From Nomia melanderi (lineage: Eukaryota > Arthropoda > Insecta > Hymenoptera > Halictidae): DNA of 64,000 nt. This document shows, piece by piece, positions 21,476-33,639 of the stretch. The notes under the pieces were generated by a model that was not told where the DNA came from, did no database searches, and saw only the letters and a list, made by a program, of their open reading frames with translations. A program made the position numbers and the translations under genes. The stretch is from contig NC_135009.1 in the NCBI RefSeq assembly GCF_051020985.1, forward strand, positions 8,564,606 through 8,628,605, written 5' to 3'. Numbering within the stretch: the first letter of the stretch is position 1; every line of letters starts with the position of its first letter.

Positions 21476-24377
21476 CTCTTCCTCTCCGTTATTCCTCGTC
21501 CGCGAACCGAGATAAAAGGACCCCATGATCATCCTCTGGTGTGTAACTCTCCGCTGCAACGCACCTGCTCCACCGCCGCCTTAATTATCCTTCTACCCCC
21601 GCGGGGAAGGGCCAGCCTATGTATCTTCGACCCTTCCTAGAGCTTCGATTCGACCTGCCGATGAAGGGGACGATTGTTCGAGGAAGTTGGGACGAAGGGA
21701 AGATTGACGAGGCTTTTCGTAGAAATCGTAGTCGAGGTGCATGGAAAATGTGAGACTTTAGAGGATCGAGTGTCCATTTGTGTATACATTGTAGGACTCT
21801 TCGCTGAAGTTAAGGGATGAACTGTATTATAATTACGGAGATCCAGGTTTCGATTAGGTTTAATTATCGCTGTAGTTCGGACCTAACATCTGAACTCGTT
21901 GGAGCTAATTTTAGCCTGAATTCGATCCTCATCGCGTTAGACTTCAATTGGTCCAGGCCCACTTCAGCTGCCACCATCTAAGTCTTACCCAATCTAGCCT
22001 CTAACGCGGTTCCATTCGGATCTAATTCAGAAGTAATCCAGTATGAGTCCGTGACAAACTCGGTCGCTACTGGTTCCAACGTGTTTGACCCGGGTCAGTG
22101 TCAACCAATCTACATTCTAATCCAAGTTAGCGTACTCCTTGCTCGACCGGAGTTATAGGATGAAACTGACCCGTGCTGGATGTGGACTGTACGCGATCCG
22201 GGACCGATCTAGGTTACGTCTGGCCACGGTTACGATTATTATGACTCATCGCGGGCAAACGGTGACCAACGTTTCCGCGGTGGCCGAGTGAAACTCCGGA
22301 TGCAGCCGAGTTTTGCGGTGAAAAAAACCGGCCGCACGGAAGACCGTTCTTTCCGATCGGTTTACGTAACACGCGCTCTGGAAAAAAGTGTTTCCCGTTG
22401 ACCGGTAGATCGGATCGCTGCCTCTCGATATTCTGCATTGTCACGGTTCGTCTGTGAAATCCCCGATTGTGTCTCTCCTTTTTTCCCCTATTGTTCAACA
22501 CAGTGTTTCTCAATTTCGAGATACCAACTCTTAACGACTTGGCGTGAAGTTTAATTTTAATTCAATTTGAATTTTAAGCGCGTTTATTTCATTTTTGACA
22601 CAGTTGCAGTATAACAGTACGTTTCATACATTTGAAGTTCAATCAGTAATTTTTATAAAAATTGTTACAGTATATCTTTTTATTTAAGTAAAACTATTTA
22701 TTTTCAAAAATATTTCAAATATCTAATTCCTTTAAAACAACAATACCTGGAAGATAAAGAAACTAAAACCAGTTATTTTTACTTCAGCATTAAAGTTACT
22801 TCTAAAATCCAGAAAACTATAATTCTTACAGACACACTTTATTTTATCATTTCTTCGAAAAAGCATTACACAATTTCAATGATCGCAACGTAGAAATTTT
22901 CTAATGGATACTTCTAACCCGTCTAGTAGTTCAGAGGTTACCAGGTCGAAAGCTGACCTTGTGCACCGAAGGAACGCGCGGAGTCCGTGGTTGAATCGGA
23001 CGAAATAAAATTTTTTATTCGATTGAACAAGTGGGATGCACGCGGAACGGCAGAGATGAAATAATACAGCCGCGCGTTTACATTGAAACGACCTAGGCGA
23101 AGGTTGAAGAAAACGATGCCTCCAGGCAAAACGGGATACCGACTAATCTCTTTCGGCCAACTACGCCGGCTGCCCACTACACGACGCCGAAGGCCGACGT
23201 AAGAAATATCCGTTACCTCTGCCAGCCACTAACTCACGTATGCATGTGCCGCTGCGTACACCAGCGCGTACCCTTATCCCCGATTCCTTGTTATTCACGC
23301 CGGACCATCGGCTAATTCACTTTTACGTGGCGGCTGTTTAGACAACTGTTTCCTCTAGCTGTGACGAACGGATATTTGAATCCGTTGAATAAAATCTGCA
23401 TCGTATATATTCTTAGATCCAACTGCGGATTATGGTACTAGCTATACTTGACAAAGTATCTGGAGAAATTGAAATGGAAGTGATTTGGTTTGAATTTAAT
23501 GAACTGGATATTTGATCAAGATTAAAACAGCTTCATCCCCTTCGCAGATTTTGTTCCTGTCAAGTAGAATTTGCGTGACGAAACAATCATTTTGTCCTTT
23601 CAGTTTTCTCGCAAGTGTGTAGTAACCTTTTCAAATTATTTCATTCAGTGGGGCTGTTATGGATTATTATATATAATATAAATTTATATTATATACAGAT
23701 ATTAATTACACGTGAACTATACTAAATCGATTTAATCTATATCACTCACCTTAACCCAGTCGCGATCAACGAATTCTTTAAAAAAACAGTCACCAAAGCC
23801 CATACCTTTACATCGAAAATTTAGAAATATAATTTGTCTTATCAAACCTATTTTGAGGTCTTAGCTTGCGACCAATACAAGATCTATCTGCTTTGTTCGT
23901 GAATCATTGATCTTTTTGGCTATCTACCAGATTACATGTCTAATGTGTAATTCGTCCCGAATGTGTTAAGGAAAGAGAGGTCAAAGAGCAAAGGCTGAAA
24001 ATCGCGGAAAAATGCGATCGAAGTCGCGTGAAAGCTTCGTGATGCCCGGTTCGCGAGCGCGCACACACGCGACGCGTCACGACGCGGCGTGCGACGTGGC
24101 AGCGACATCGATCGGAGAACTACTTTCACCAAGGGTGAATGCCTTTCGACTTTATTCTCGCCTTTATCCGCCTTCGCGGCCGTTCAAGAACAGAGAAAGA
24201 TATACGGGGCCGTAATAGAGAGTAGGCAACGCGTCACGGGTCTCTTGATTCGCGAGCTCTTAGAGCGGCGGCGAAACCTGTTGCTCTTTAATCGCTCGAA
24301 CTCGGTCATTGAACGCGCGCCGATTTTTCCGCGGCACGCTAATACGGAAACGCTCGATTCGAACACGCTGTAACGAT
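21476..24377. other. Non-coding stretch, no gene seen
   Basis: GC-rich at 21500-21720 and 22180-22450, AT-rich at 22530-22900 and 23380-23980, CpG-dense at 24000-24360. Frames do not exceed 99 codons. Low-level similarity to family A lies at 22655-22800. Confidence 0.5.
22655..22800 (+). mobile_element. Possible old family A interior fragment
   Basis: TTGTTACAGTATATCTTTTT, TATTTATTTTCAAAAATATTTC and AAGAAACTAAAACC follow the order of corresponding words in 50892-51078 (TTGTAACAATACATTTTTTT, TTATTTTCAAAATCATCCC, AAGAAAACTAAATCC). No terminus is seen. AT-richness could inflate the similarity, so confidence is low. Confidence 0.4.
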
Positions 24378-24785
24378 TTAACCCTTCGCACTCGAGAGGT
24401 GACTCTCAGTCACCACTTGATTCGATGCAGCGAAATTCTGAAGTCTCGTTATACAGGATGTGTCATTCAACCGTGCCATCGGAGTTTACTTGTAAATCAT
24501 TTATGTGTCACGAAAAAAAATATTCTAAACGAAAGTTATCAGATATCAAATCAAATCGACGATGTCTTCATTAACTGTAACTTCTGCTCTTAATGCCAAA
24601 CTTCTGCCTCGAACTTTTTATTCAATAAATTTTCGTGATGGGATTAGTCGATTCACCCTGTGTAATATTGAGATTTGTATAATTTATCGATATGTGTAAT
24701 ATTGAAATTAAATAGTTTTGTTTTTTTATTTTTATATATGAAAATGGCGAATATTTCTAGTGAATTGTTTAGTACAAAGGGTTAA
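24378..24785 (+). mobile_element. Family B MITE with nested insertion, 408 bp
   Basis: The left end TTAACCCTTCGCACT (24378) pairs with the right end, whose reverse complement is TTAACCCTTTGTACT (to 24785), 13 of 15 matching; both ends are TTAA. Subtracting the nested element (24452-24664) leaves about 195 bp, in line with the other copies. The left side carries GAGAGGTGACTCTCAGTCACC, which contains the inverted pair GGTGACT/AGTCACC. The right TTAA is shared with the next element at 24782. Confidence 0.85.
24452..24664. mobile_element. TA-flanked TACAGG element nested in family B copy
   Basis: It starts TACAGGATGTGTCATTC and ends GAATCACCC-like (ATTCACCCTGTGTA). The inverted ends share ACAGGRTG and further scattered matches. 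Comparison with the uninterrupted copy at 15112 shows that the host sequence is split between GTTATA and TGTAATATTGAG, so this is an insertion and not part of family B. Ends of the ACAGGGTG type at TA are common in arthropod Tc1/mariner-like MITEs; the family assignment is inference. Confidence 0.72.
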
Positions 24786-24985
24786 TCGTTTGAGGACGAA
24801 TGTCGTATGTATTGGCGATGCCAGATTTTATCATATAAAATTATTTATATCATAATTGTGTAAATAATGTGTTTATAATAATATAGTTTTCTTCTTTCGA
24901 ATTATTTAGAAGTTTGACGAGTAATTTAGCTTCTTATGGGAGAGGTTCTTAATATTTTAAAAAATCTTCGTCCGCAAAAGGTTAA
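24782..24985. mobile_element. TTAA MITE, 204 bp, sharing its TTAA with the preceding element
   Basis: The left end TTAATCGTTTGAGGACGAA (24782-24800) pairs with the right end, whose reverse complement is TTAACCTTTTGCGGACGAA (24967-24985), 16 of 19 matching. The interior is AT-rich and non-coding. It begins at the very TTAA where the family B copy ends, as expected if one element inserted into the other's target-site duplication. It does not match families A to E and may be a further family. Confidence 0.8.
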
Positions 24986-25961
24986 GCCGAGTCGCGGACG
25001 TCTCCGCGGATTTTGCGGAGAAACATCATCCGCGAAACTGGAATCGAGCTTATCAGTACGGCGAATATAAATACCTGCTTGAAATCATTTTTTTCTCTAT
25101 TCTCAATTTACTGGTTTTCCTATATCCCCGTATTTTTATTTCTTCTTGCTTTCTGGATTATATATATTTCTCCTTCGATTTTTCCTATTTAGTTGTGTAG
25201 AGATTATATAAAATTATTAATAACAGTTCCAACGAAAGAAACCTTACACGGTAATGTTCTAATTTAAAATATATTTATCCTAGTTTTATAAAGCCCTTGT
25301 CGAGTACAAAGGACTAATTAAACTTTTCCTACGACAACTGTGTCGTTAATTTTGAAATTGGACTAAAAGTTCTGTAGTTTTAGTTTCAAGATATTTAAAG
25401 GTTCGTGTTGGAACAGATTAAGAAATATTTTTATACTATATAACAAAATATTTCAGAAAATATTTAGTATTGAAAAATAAGGATTTATTATGGTTGTGTC
25501 ATGTAGTGTGTAACTTATATCGAAATATGGTTTTTGATGCTAGACATGACTTAGACCATTTTCAAAATTAAGGAGAATTATTTGAGGGTTGAGGAAATTG
25601 TTGGTAAGATTCACTAGCTTCGATGCAGTATTCTATTTGAAGATGGAGAAGACAGAAATGGACGAAGGAAAGAAACGAAATGGAAATCGCTCGTGTCTCT
25701 GGTGCTTGCGGTGTCACCATTAGACAGGAGAACAGGCTTCCGAGTGCCCAACGAGGTCGCTGACCTGCCCCATAAGTTCGTACATTAAACGCTCGTTCCG
25801 TGTTATCGAATCTTATTCCTTCTGTCTCCGATACCACTCATTATCAACGTGTTCTATAAATATACGATAAACGGATGATGAAAAGAGCTTGTATCTCGCG
25901 GGTAACCACTGGTGTTACACTAATGGAACGAAAACAACGCATCGAATTTTCCACTAGGCAA
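24986..25961. other. AT-rich non-coding stretch
   Basis: No frame over 89 codons. GAGTACAAAGGACTAATT at about 25303 resembles a family B right end; no convincing left partner was found. Confidence 0.5.
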
Positions 25962-26144
25962 TTAACACGTTGAGTGCCGTGGGGGTTACCGGTGACTAAA
26001 TCGAATTCTAATTCGCTCGATTAAACGATGGTTATTTGGAAACATTTCTATATTATAAATAATACGACCCAATGATAATACCGTAGCATTTGTTTCATTT
26101 TCTGTATTTTGGTGGGTGAAATCCGGTGGGATTCAACGGGTTAA
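25962..26144 (+). mobile_element. Family D MITE, 183 bp
   Basis: The left end TTAACACGTTGAGTGCC (25962) pairs with the right end, whose reverse complement is TTAACCCGTTGAATCCC (to 26144), 14 of 17 matching, both with TTAA. The left half is homologous to the start of the 9735 element (GATGGTTATTTGGAAAC against GAATGATTATTTGGAAAC). No coding capacity. Confidence 0.83.
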
Positions 26145-26426
26145 TTTTCTCGTAATAGTATTCTAAATAATCATCAACTCGTTAAGAACGATAACACAAG
26201 GATAAAATCATTAACAGGAAATATAATTTGTAAATTAAGAGCCTAAGATTCTACTATAAAAAATCAGAGCATATGGTTCAAAGATTAAGGACCTTTAAAC
26301 GCAATTCTCAAATGGTGTCGCATTATTATTGAACATCGTATATTAAGATTACAAATGAATATAAATAGAGAACCATTTCGTATGACTATGTCACCGAATC
26401 GAAACTTTAAAATTGAAATTAGAGAA

Positions 26427-26612
26427 CGATCGAACATGAATAAGGTAAAATGAAATTAATCTCGTGAATAAACGATCGAATTCTACAATTCTCTAATTCA
26501 TCACTTGACCCAAGATATTCAAAATCAAATGCGGTCTCTTGTTATAAAACGGAACTCTTGGATAATGTAAAATGAAATGAATTCCTCGAATGAACGATCA
26601 AGTTGTAAACAA
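26427..26612. repeat. Diverged duplication, shift about 122 bp
   Basis: GTAAAATGAAATTAATCTCG and AATAAACGATCGAATTCTAC (from 26445) correspond to GTAAAATGAAATGAATTCCTCG and AATGAACGATCAAGTTGTAA (from 26567). Confidence 0.7.
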
Positions 26613-28162
26613 TTCGAATTTTAAGGGTAGAAGCGGAGAATTGAAACTGATGAGAAGGGTAGCGAAATTTCTCCCTCGAAATCTGAACATATTCGTCCCC
26701 GGTGTAATAACAAACGGAATGACGACGATTATCAAAATTTCCGTCGTAAAGCGGCGCCCTTTTTCATTGTGGACAGGGGGTGAACGATGCTCTCCCACTC
26801 CCTGTCTCGAGAATAGAATAAATTACGCGTTCACTACGCTTCTGAAATTCAAATTGATTCAACCTACTGTAACATCGCATCGAAATATCCCTCGGTCCAA
26901 TTTCTTTTCCCCTCGAATAAGGGAGAGAAATGGAGGGGAATCGTTTTTTCTCCTCCCGGAACGCAGCCAATTACACGGTCGACCTGGTTCGAAAATTCGA
27001 GTCTGTTTTCGACATATTCTACGCGCGAATTCGATGACGATTTGCATAGTAAAATTCTCTTCTTCTGGTGGGTAACCGAGAGTGAGTGGTCGAGATAAAT
27101 TAGTGATTCCTCGAAGGGTGAATCTTTCAATTTGAGGGTGAAACTGCGAGTATTGTGTTCCGAAAGAAATTATCAGTCTTTTTCATCTGTCGGTATTCTA
27201 TGGAAAAGGAAATGTTCAAAGAAGGTGGTTTACAAGGGGGTAGTTCTCTATTATCACGAAGGAAGAAAAAATCAATTTAATGCTTCTAGAAATGTGAAAA
27301 TATAGAAATATAGAAACAAGTATAGAAATAAATACAGAAATAATTAAACACATAGATGACACTTGCAGCAAGAAAAACGTAACCCTTTTGCCGGCGCAAA
27401 GTACAAAAACACTGAAACGCGTCACAAGTTTCCATTATCGACAAATGAGCAAAGTAAATTACTAAGTCCCGATTCTGAAAATTCCGATTGATTCGGCGTG
27501 ACCGGTGGTAACAATGAGGTAGCTAACTGCACGGCCGTGTCCGAACAACACCAATGACTATTGAACCGGCGTGCAGAGCCCGCGGCGGCGACGGCGACTA
27601 CGACGATTGTATGGTCTAAACTCTAACGGGTCAGTGACCCGGCCGCGGCCAACTTCGAGCCGCGACGTTCATTTCATTAGGCGCCGGATACTTAGTGAAA
27701 TTAGTATTAACACTCGAACGAACAAGACGGCCGGCGCTCTCACTCTCGAGTCATTGTGGCCAACACTTTCCGGAAAGAAAGCTCTTTGCGCCGCGCCGCG
27801 AAAAACCGCGGATCGCGGGCTGCCTAGAAAACCCATTGGTCTGTTTAGAGTCTCGGATGAAAAGGATCACCATTAGATAATGAGCTTTTATACAAATTTA
27901 AAATTTCAATTTTTCTTTTCATTCGCTTTCTCAATAATGTTTGATTATTTTTGTAGGAAGGAAAATTAGAGAAATTTGCTGATGTATTCGAGGGCCGAGA
28001 ATAATGATTCACTTATGAATTTGTATGCGAATTTCCAGTGTCCCAGATTAGTTCAGAAGAAATTAGGATCAAGGAACGTTTGTTTCTGTTAACTAGAAGA
28101 TAAATTTCTATGTTGCAAATTTAATAATAATGAGAAACGTAGAACTCCGTTACTTTCATTGA

Positions 28163-28196
28163 ACACTAGGTAGAATAATAACTTTAAGCCTAGTGT
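28163..28196. repeat. 34-bp inverted repeat ACACTAGG...CCTAGTGT
   Basis: Exact 8-bp arms at 28163-28170 and 28189-28196. The arm sequence resembles the family A terminus (AACACTAG), and the total length equals that of the structure at 14065-14098. It may be a remnant or coincidence. Confidence 0.55.
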
Positions 28197-28869
28197 CACT
28201 GGACTCGCAGCCTCCTATTATGAAACGTTCTGTATGTAAATACTCGTACGAAAAATATCCGCTAGACCATTAGAAGGTTTCTCAAGATTACACGAACAAA
28301 TATTGAATCACCGTACACCATCGCCGTTAGAAAATTTTCTAAGAAACACGGTTCCCGTCCGGCGTCACCGAACCATTCAAAGAGTTCATTTCCTCGTAGT
28401 AACCCCTACAAGACATTCCATCATTCCATCCCCATTCAATGAAGAAAACAAGAAATCATAAAAAAACCCATTTAACATTTTAACTACATCAAAATTCAAT
28501 TAATATAATTTCCTACGTTAAAAAAAAATTTAATTTTCTCGTCGACATATGGAGGAAACCAAATTCTACTAGATTACCAAAACACAACAAATTTAAAAGA
28601 CCGAACGTTGACCTTCCAATTTTCATTTCCCCAAGAGAATTTACAATACTGATTCACCAATAAATTTATTCAAGAACTTCAACCCCTAATATCCAAAAGA
28701 CCGAAACGAAAAGAGGGCACGCGCAAAATTTTCCTTCAGGACAAACAACGAGTGTATCCCCATTGTATGATAATGCGCGGCGAACGCCGATAGTTAATCG
28801 AGTGTCCGTAGCTTGAAGAACAATTTAAAAAACATAAACACGCATACACGCTCATTGTAAAAGAAAGAG

Positions 28870-28945
28870 AAAAAGAGAGAGTGTGTCACACACATACACG
28901 TACGCACGTGAGCACGCACGCAGCACGTATGTGCACACATGCAGA
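28870..28945. repeat. Alternating purine-pyrimidine tract (CA/CG/TG mixed)
   Basis: A mostly CA, CG and TG dinucleotide stretch with ACGTACGCACGTGAGCACGC near the centre. Such tracts have Z-DNA potential; function unknown. Confidence 0.75.
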
Positions 28946-29293
28946 CCGTATCGCTCGATAAAACGTTCGCTTCGTTTTTTCCTTTTCCCGTTTACTCGTG
29001 TTCCCTTTTTTCTTTCAATTCCTGCGGCACGTCAGCGTTATCGTCGGAGGGGGTAGCAGCCGCGGAATAGACGGGAGGTAATTGTTTTACTGCTTCCCTT
29101 CGTCGTGATTTAATTGCCCGGAGCCCGTAATTGATCCCGTCGCGATGATTCCAGTCATTAGGCGGTGCCTTGAAGTATTTGAAGGGGTCACTGACCTTCC
29201 GCGGCAGGTTTTGTTAGTAGCGTTCCTCCTATCGTTAGGTACACACATACACACATAGACACACAACACCAGCTTACCACACACATATTCGAA

Positions 29294-29885
29294 TACAGGG
29301 TGAGTTATTTCAGAGTGACACACAGATTCACTTTTTGAATTATGTGTTGTACAAAAGAATAATTTATTGATTTCTAACGAGAATTCGGTGATCTTTCGAA
29401 TGGCAGTCGAATGACAATGTGAGCCAGAAATTCAAGGTTACATTCGTGTCTTGGTCAAAAAAGGAATTATCGTTGCTTGGTATCGAATGACTTTTGTTTG
29501 AAACGTCTTTTTAGTAGATTTGTTATTTGGATTTTAGTAATTTTTATTTGATTAAGTAATTAGTTGCTCAGTAATCCAATTAACTAAGTAACCAACTATC
29601 TAACTAATTATTTACGCAACTAAATAACTAAGTAATTAACTATATAAGCAACTAACTATCTAATCAAGCGACTAAGTAACCAAATCTAACTAATTAACTG
29701 ACCCAAACCTCGTCTGACCTCTCACCTAACCAACAAACTAAACCTTCAAAAATAAAACCCCAAAAACTAGGCCCACAGAGACCTAAACCCCGAAGAAACC
29801 ACTAAACCGCAACCCCACGAGTTTCCCACAAATCAAATACTTTAGAAGTAAATACAGATGACACTGTTAAACGACTCACCCTGTA
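29294..29885. mobile_element. TA-flanked MITE-like element, 592 bp, TACAGGGTGAGT ends
   Basis: TACAGGGTGAGT (29294-29305) is exactly inverted at 29874-29885. The match continues imperfectly inward (TTATTTCAGAGTGACA against CGTTTAACAGTGTCAT), for about 26 bp of TIR. Both ends are TA. The interior holds a cryptic repeat of AACTAAGTAACTAAC-like words (about 29550-29700) and no coding frame. It resembles non-autonomous Tc1/mariner-type elements; the family is inferred from the ends only. The interior array may be a later expansion. Confidence 0.75.
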
Positions 29886-31552
29886 TACGCGCACAGCCGT
29901 ACGGATACGCGCGGACACTCTCGTACACCAGTCGGACAAGGATTACGACAAGCTTCTGTCCGCTCGTTCCTCGTCCCACTATCTCGCTCTCGCACGCACG
30001 CACGCACGCCTCGTTCGCTCGCTCTCTTAAACGTTTTTTCGATCTCGATTTTCGCCGCGAGCGAAACGTATCGATCCACGAGGGGATAGCCGACCGTTTA
30101 CTTTCGATCCGATTTACTGCTTCCGTTTCGACGCCGGTTTTCTCGTCACGCGGCCGGGCAATTATCGTTTCTTCGAATCGCGACGACAGCGACGACAACA
30201 ACGACAATGACGACGCGCGATTACACGTGTCCACCGGGTAGATCGATCGGGCGAGACAGGGCAGGAGGGGGGTCCCGTTAAATGCTCGTAATTCGGGGAC
30301 TATCGGCGAGCGTTTAACGAGTTCGCGGTCGTATTTTGAGAAACTACTCGAAATTACTGTAAACGCATTATGATCGTTCGTCCGGCCGTGTAATTGCCAC
30401 GCGGGATCGCTTGTCACCCGGTCTTAGGGGGTTTCTGCTCGCATTTAACGGCCGGCCGGCCAATTAGAACCGGCCGGCTCATTCAGCGAGATATCAGCGG
30501 GCTGATTATGCGGACTAGTACCGTTCGAATCCGCGGCGAACGAAATACTCGCTCTCTCTCCGGAAGGGATCATCAGAGCTAGTACTTACTTGCTCGCTAC
30601 GCGAAGAGAACGGTGACAGATGTTGCTGTTCGCAGACGGTTCACCTCTTAGACCAGCGATTCCCAAACTGGGAGGCGCGGGCAAGTGCAAAAGGAGACGC
30701 GAAAAGTTTCAGAGAAATGTAATTTACGTTTCTTTCATTTTTCTGTTATAACCCTATTGCCCTATGGCATCGTGTCAGACTCGTGGTGAAAATTTTAAAC
30801 TAAATTCGACGAATCTAAATGTTGTTTAACATGTAGATATGGAATAAATATCAAACTTTGTTTATCGAATTAATTGTTAACGAAGAAGTAGGTTTATCAA
30901 GAGTACAACTACGAAGGAAATCGTAGGGAAAGGAGTTAATAGATTTTTTGCCATTTGTGTTGCTATACTATTTTTAATCTTGACTTTTTCCAATGGCCTT
31001 AAAGTCTATTACTGAAGCTATCAGTAGAGATGGAAGGCATTTCGAAACATATATCAGAAGGTTTATTGCGGAGTATCGAAAGCATGGAAACAAATTGAAC
31101 AGTTGCAGATTTCATGAAACCTGCTGTCGATGTATAAACACGCGTCGTAATGTGTAGAGGCCCTTAAAGATTGTAAGGCGCGACGATGGCTCGAGCGAGC
31201 CAGCAAGCGAGTGTGTTGCGCGCGGTCTAATGAACCCTTTTGCTCGAATATTCCGGAGGAAGGTGATTGACCTCCATAATACTTGGACACCGCAGAGCTG
31301 AGCGACCGCGACACGACAGTTTCTTCCGTCTAACAGTCACGCCGAGGTTACTGTTACCTCGTCAAATTCGAACATTGTCCAAATTGCGTAACCAGCGGGC
31401 ACGCTCGAAACCGTAAATCTGTGTCCTGCATCCAGCGAGCTTAACGTTAGCCTCGAATTACGGTGATGGACGTTCCCTGGTGGGTCTCGGTAAAAACGCT
31501 GGCTGTCTGACTTTAGGCGATGTTTAATTTATGTTTCGCATTGGAAATTTGG
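29886..31552. other. Non-coding stretch, CpG-rich first half
   Basis: 29886-30650 is GC- and CpG-rich, with a 191-codon minus frame (29842-30417) that runs into the transposon end and overlaps a 127-codon plus frame; both are low-complexity Arg/Ser-rich and not credible genes. 30700-31060 is AT-rich. No domain recognised. Confidence 0.5.
30451..30478. repeat. GC-rich inverted repeat (GCCGGCCGG arms)
   Basis: GCCGGCCGG (30451-30459) and CCGGCCGGC (30470-30478) enclose a 10-bp loop containing AATTAGA. It is a perfect 9-bp stem; the arms are themselves nearly palindromic. Confidence 0.75.
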
Positions 31553-31776
31553 GGTTTAAGGTTTGGAACTTGATGTTCAAGGTTTGGAGCTTGAAGTTTT
31601 GGGCTTCATGTTTGAGATTTAACGTTTGAAGTTTGAAGTTCAGTGTTTAATATCTGACATTCTGACATCCTGAAATTTCATATTTGACATTTGACATTTG
31701 ACATTTAACATTAGTATTTAATATTTGATACTCGACACTTGACATTTGACGTTTGAGATTTGACATTTTAAATTGT
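31553..31776. repeat. Degenerate heptamer array (TTTGACA / GTTTGAA)
   Basis: Words GTTTGGAACTT, GTTTGAAG, ATTTGACATTTGACATTTGACA and GACATTTGACGTTTGAG recur over about 220 bp. The 31681-31700 part is nearly exact; the left part is decayed. Confidence 0.85.
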
Positions 31777-33639
31777 TAACCTCAAAATTGAGATGCAATC
31801 TCATTTCAAACTGAAGCCAAAGATTCCAGTATCCCCTAATGCCCCGTCAAATCTTTCTACCTCTGCTCAAACACAGGCACAAAAAAATACCAGAAACCCT
31901 TAAATCCCTAACAAACCATACACACTTAACAAACAAAAATTCCGCAGCATCGGAGAAACCCGAGAATCAAGTATCATTCCAGAAGTCTCAAACAAAACTA
32001 TCGGAACGTGAAACTGACATCAAATCTCGCTACGTATCGCGATAAACGCTCGCGGATTAATTAACCGACACAATTTCACCAGCGAAAGATCTTTCGCCGC
32101 AACTAGACAAAAAATCGGAAAACGGTACCGAACGAAACCCGCGGAATCCCGTCTCGGAACATTATTTACAAGCGTCTGCTATAAATTCCCAATGAAACGT
32201 GCCGCGACGTGAATCGAGTTGTACAGTCCGCGTTACGGTTGTTCCAGTAAACTAATTAACCACGTTAATGAACCGTGATATAAGAGGCGTGCACGCGTGT
32301 ACACGCCGTGGAGAACGAGTCGCTCGGCCGCACGATACGTATCACGTGCCCGCGAGGGGCGAGTGCAGTGTGTACCCCGTGTGTGTATCGTTAATGCGTC
32401 GGAGAAACGGACGGACGGACGGATGGAAAATTCTTCTTCTCAGCCGAGCCTGCCGGCCGGATTTTTTAGACGAGCGCCGCCCTCGATTACGCCTAACGGT
32501 ATCATTCGCAAGATAACGCGTTACGCGCTAATTGCACGAAAACCGCCGGTTCGTACCGAAAACCGAACACGAAAAACTGCCCGGTAGGATAAAGGTCATT
32601 AACAACGTGTTAATTCGCATGTTGTAAAATCACGGACGCGTTGAACGTTGGAGTACGATGAATGTTTAACACTTTAACAGTGGAATTTCAGTTTAACGCT
32701 TGGCTTATGAAGGCTTATTGTAAGTTTGTTTCATTGTTACGAAAGAACTTGATGTTTATTTAGATCTTGGACATTGGAGGTGTGAAAGTAGATCAGTGGG
32801 ACGTGTTTTTGTAACGTGTATTAGAATGGGTGTAAATATTTAATAACGGATGTTTGTGAAATTGATAGACGTTAAATTGATAAATTCTATAAACTTAGAG
32901 TTATGATTATAATTATACAATAAGACTTCATAATTTTGTTGTGTTAAATCAACTGACTGAAAGTCTGGTTAACTTTATAAATTGAGAATGTGGTTAATTT
33001 GAAAAATATTAAAGAAACGAAATGGTGCTAGGAAAATGAGAAAATTGGATGAAAAATATATCGAATACTGGATCGTCATTATCTATTTGTGTTAGGTTAT
33101 TGATTTAAAAAACGAATTGACAGCTTGCTATTTATTGCGAGAAACGAGCTACTCTTGCAATTATTTCAAACGGAGGAGCGTCAGTAGTAAATTCTTATGA
33201 AAATTAGTCGGTTAATACGCGAAACTCCGGTTGACTCAAGCTTCTTTTCTTCGGAGCCTGTTTTTCGTATCGGAGACCGATGAATTATCATTTGAAAAAC
33301 ATCTCGATGCGTTGAGAGCAGCTCGCCGGTACTCATTCCCGTTTCTGGCGGCAGCGCAACGTCGTTAGGAAAAGAAAAGATTACGTTACAAAATGCATGC
33401 AATTCATCCTGGCTCGTTTTGCATAAGAGACAATTGCGATCCTCGTTCTTTCGACGACTCTCGACCACGATTTCGAGGCAGGCTAACTACCGGCGACTCG
33501 GCCGTCCTCTTAACCGCCGTGTCGTCTCGCGTTTTTCACTCGAAAAATTGTGAAAATATACTGTCTCTTCTGTACGGAGTCATCTATGTCAAGTTCTCCC
33601 GTTGCAGTTTACCTGTGGCCTGTGCATTTTGTTATTTTA
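31777..33639. other. Non-coding stretch, no gene seen
   Basis: GC/CpG-rich at 32240-32600, with (GGAC)4 at 32409-32424; AT-rich at 32640-33130. The 124-codon plus frame at 33393-33767 runs into the tandem array. TTTAACACTTTAACAGTGG at about 32665 resembles an isolated TTAA-element end without partner. Confidence 0.5.

Larger units (their letters stand above)
26145..29293. other. Non-coding stretch, no gene seen
   Basis: The 161-codon plus frame at 26590-27075 begins inside a local duplication and overlaps three antisense frames; no domain is visible. 27520-27850 is a GC-rich island. 27880-28700 is AT-rich. Features of note are listed separately (26427-26612, 28163, 28870). Confidence 0.5.

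Noticed and set aside
26590..27075. 161-codon plus-strand open frame
   Set aside because: It begins in a local duplication and has three overlapping antisense frames. No recognisable motif.
29842..30417. 191-codon minus-strand open frame
   Set aside because: It extends into the terminal repeat of the 29294-29885 element and overlaps a 127-codon frame on the other strand. Low-complexity Arg/Ser composition.
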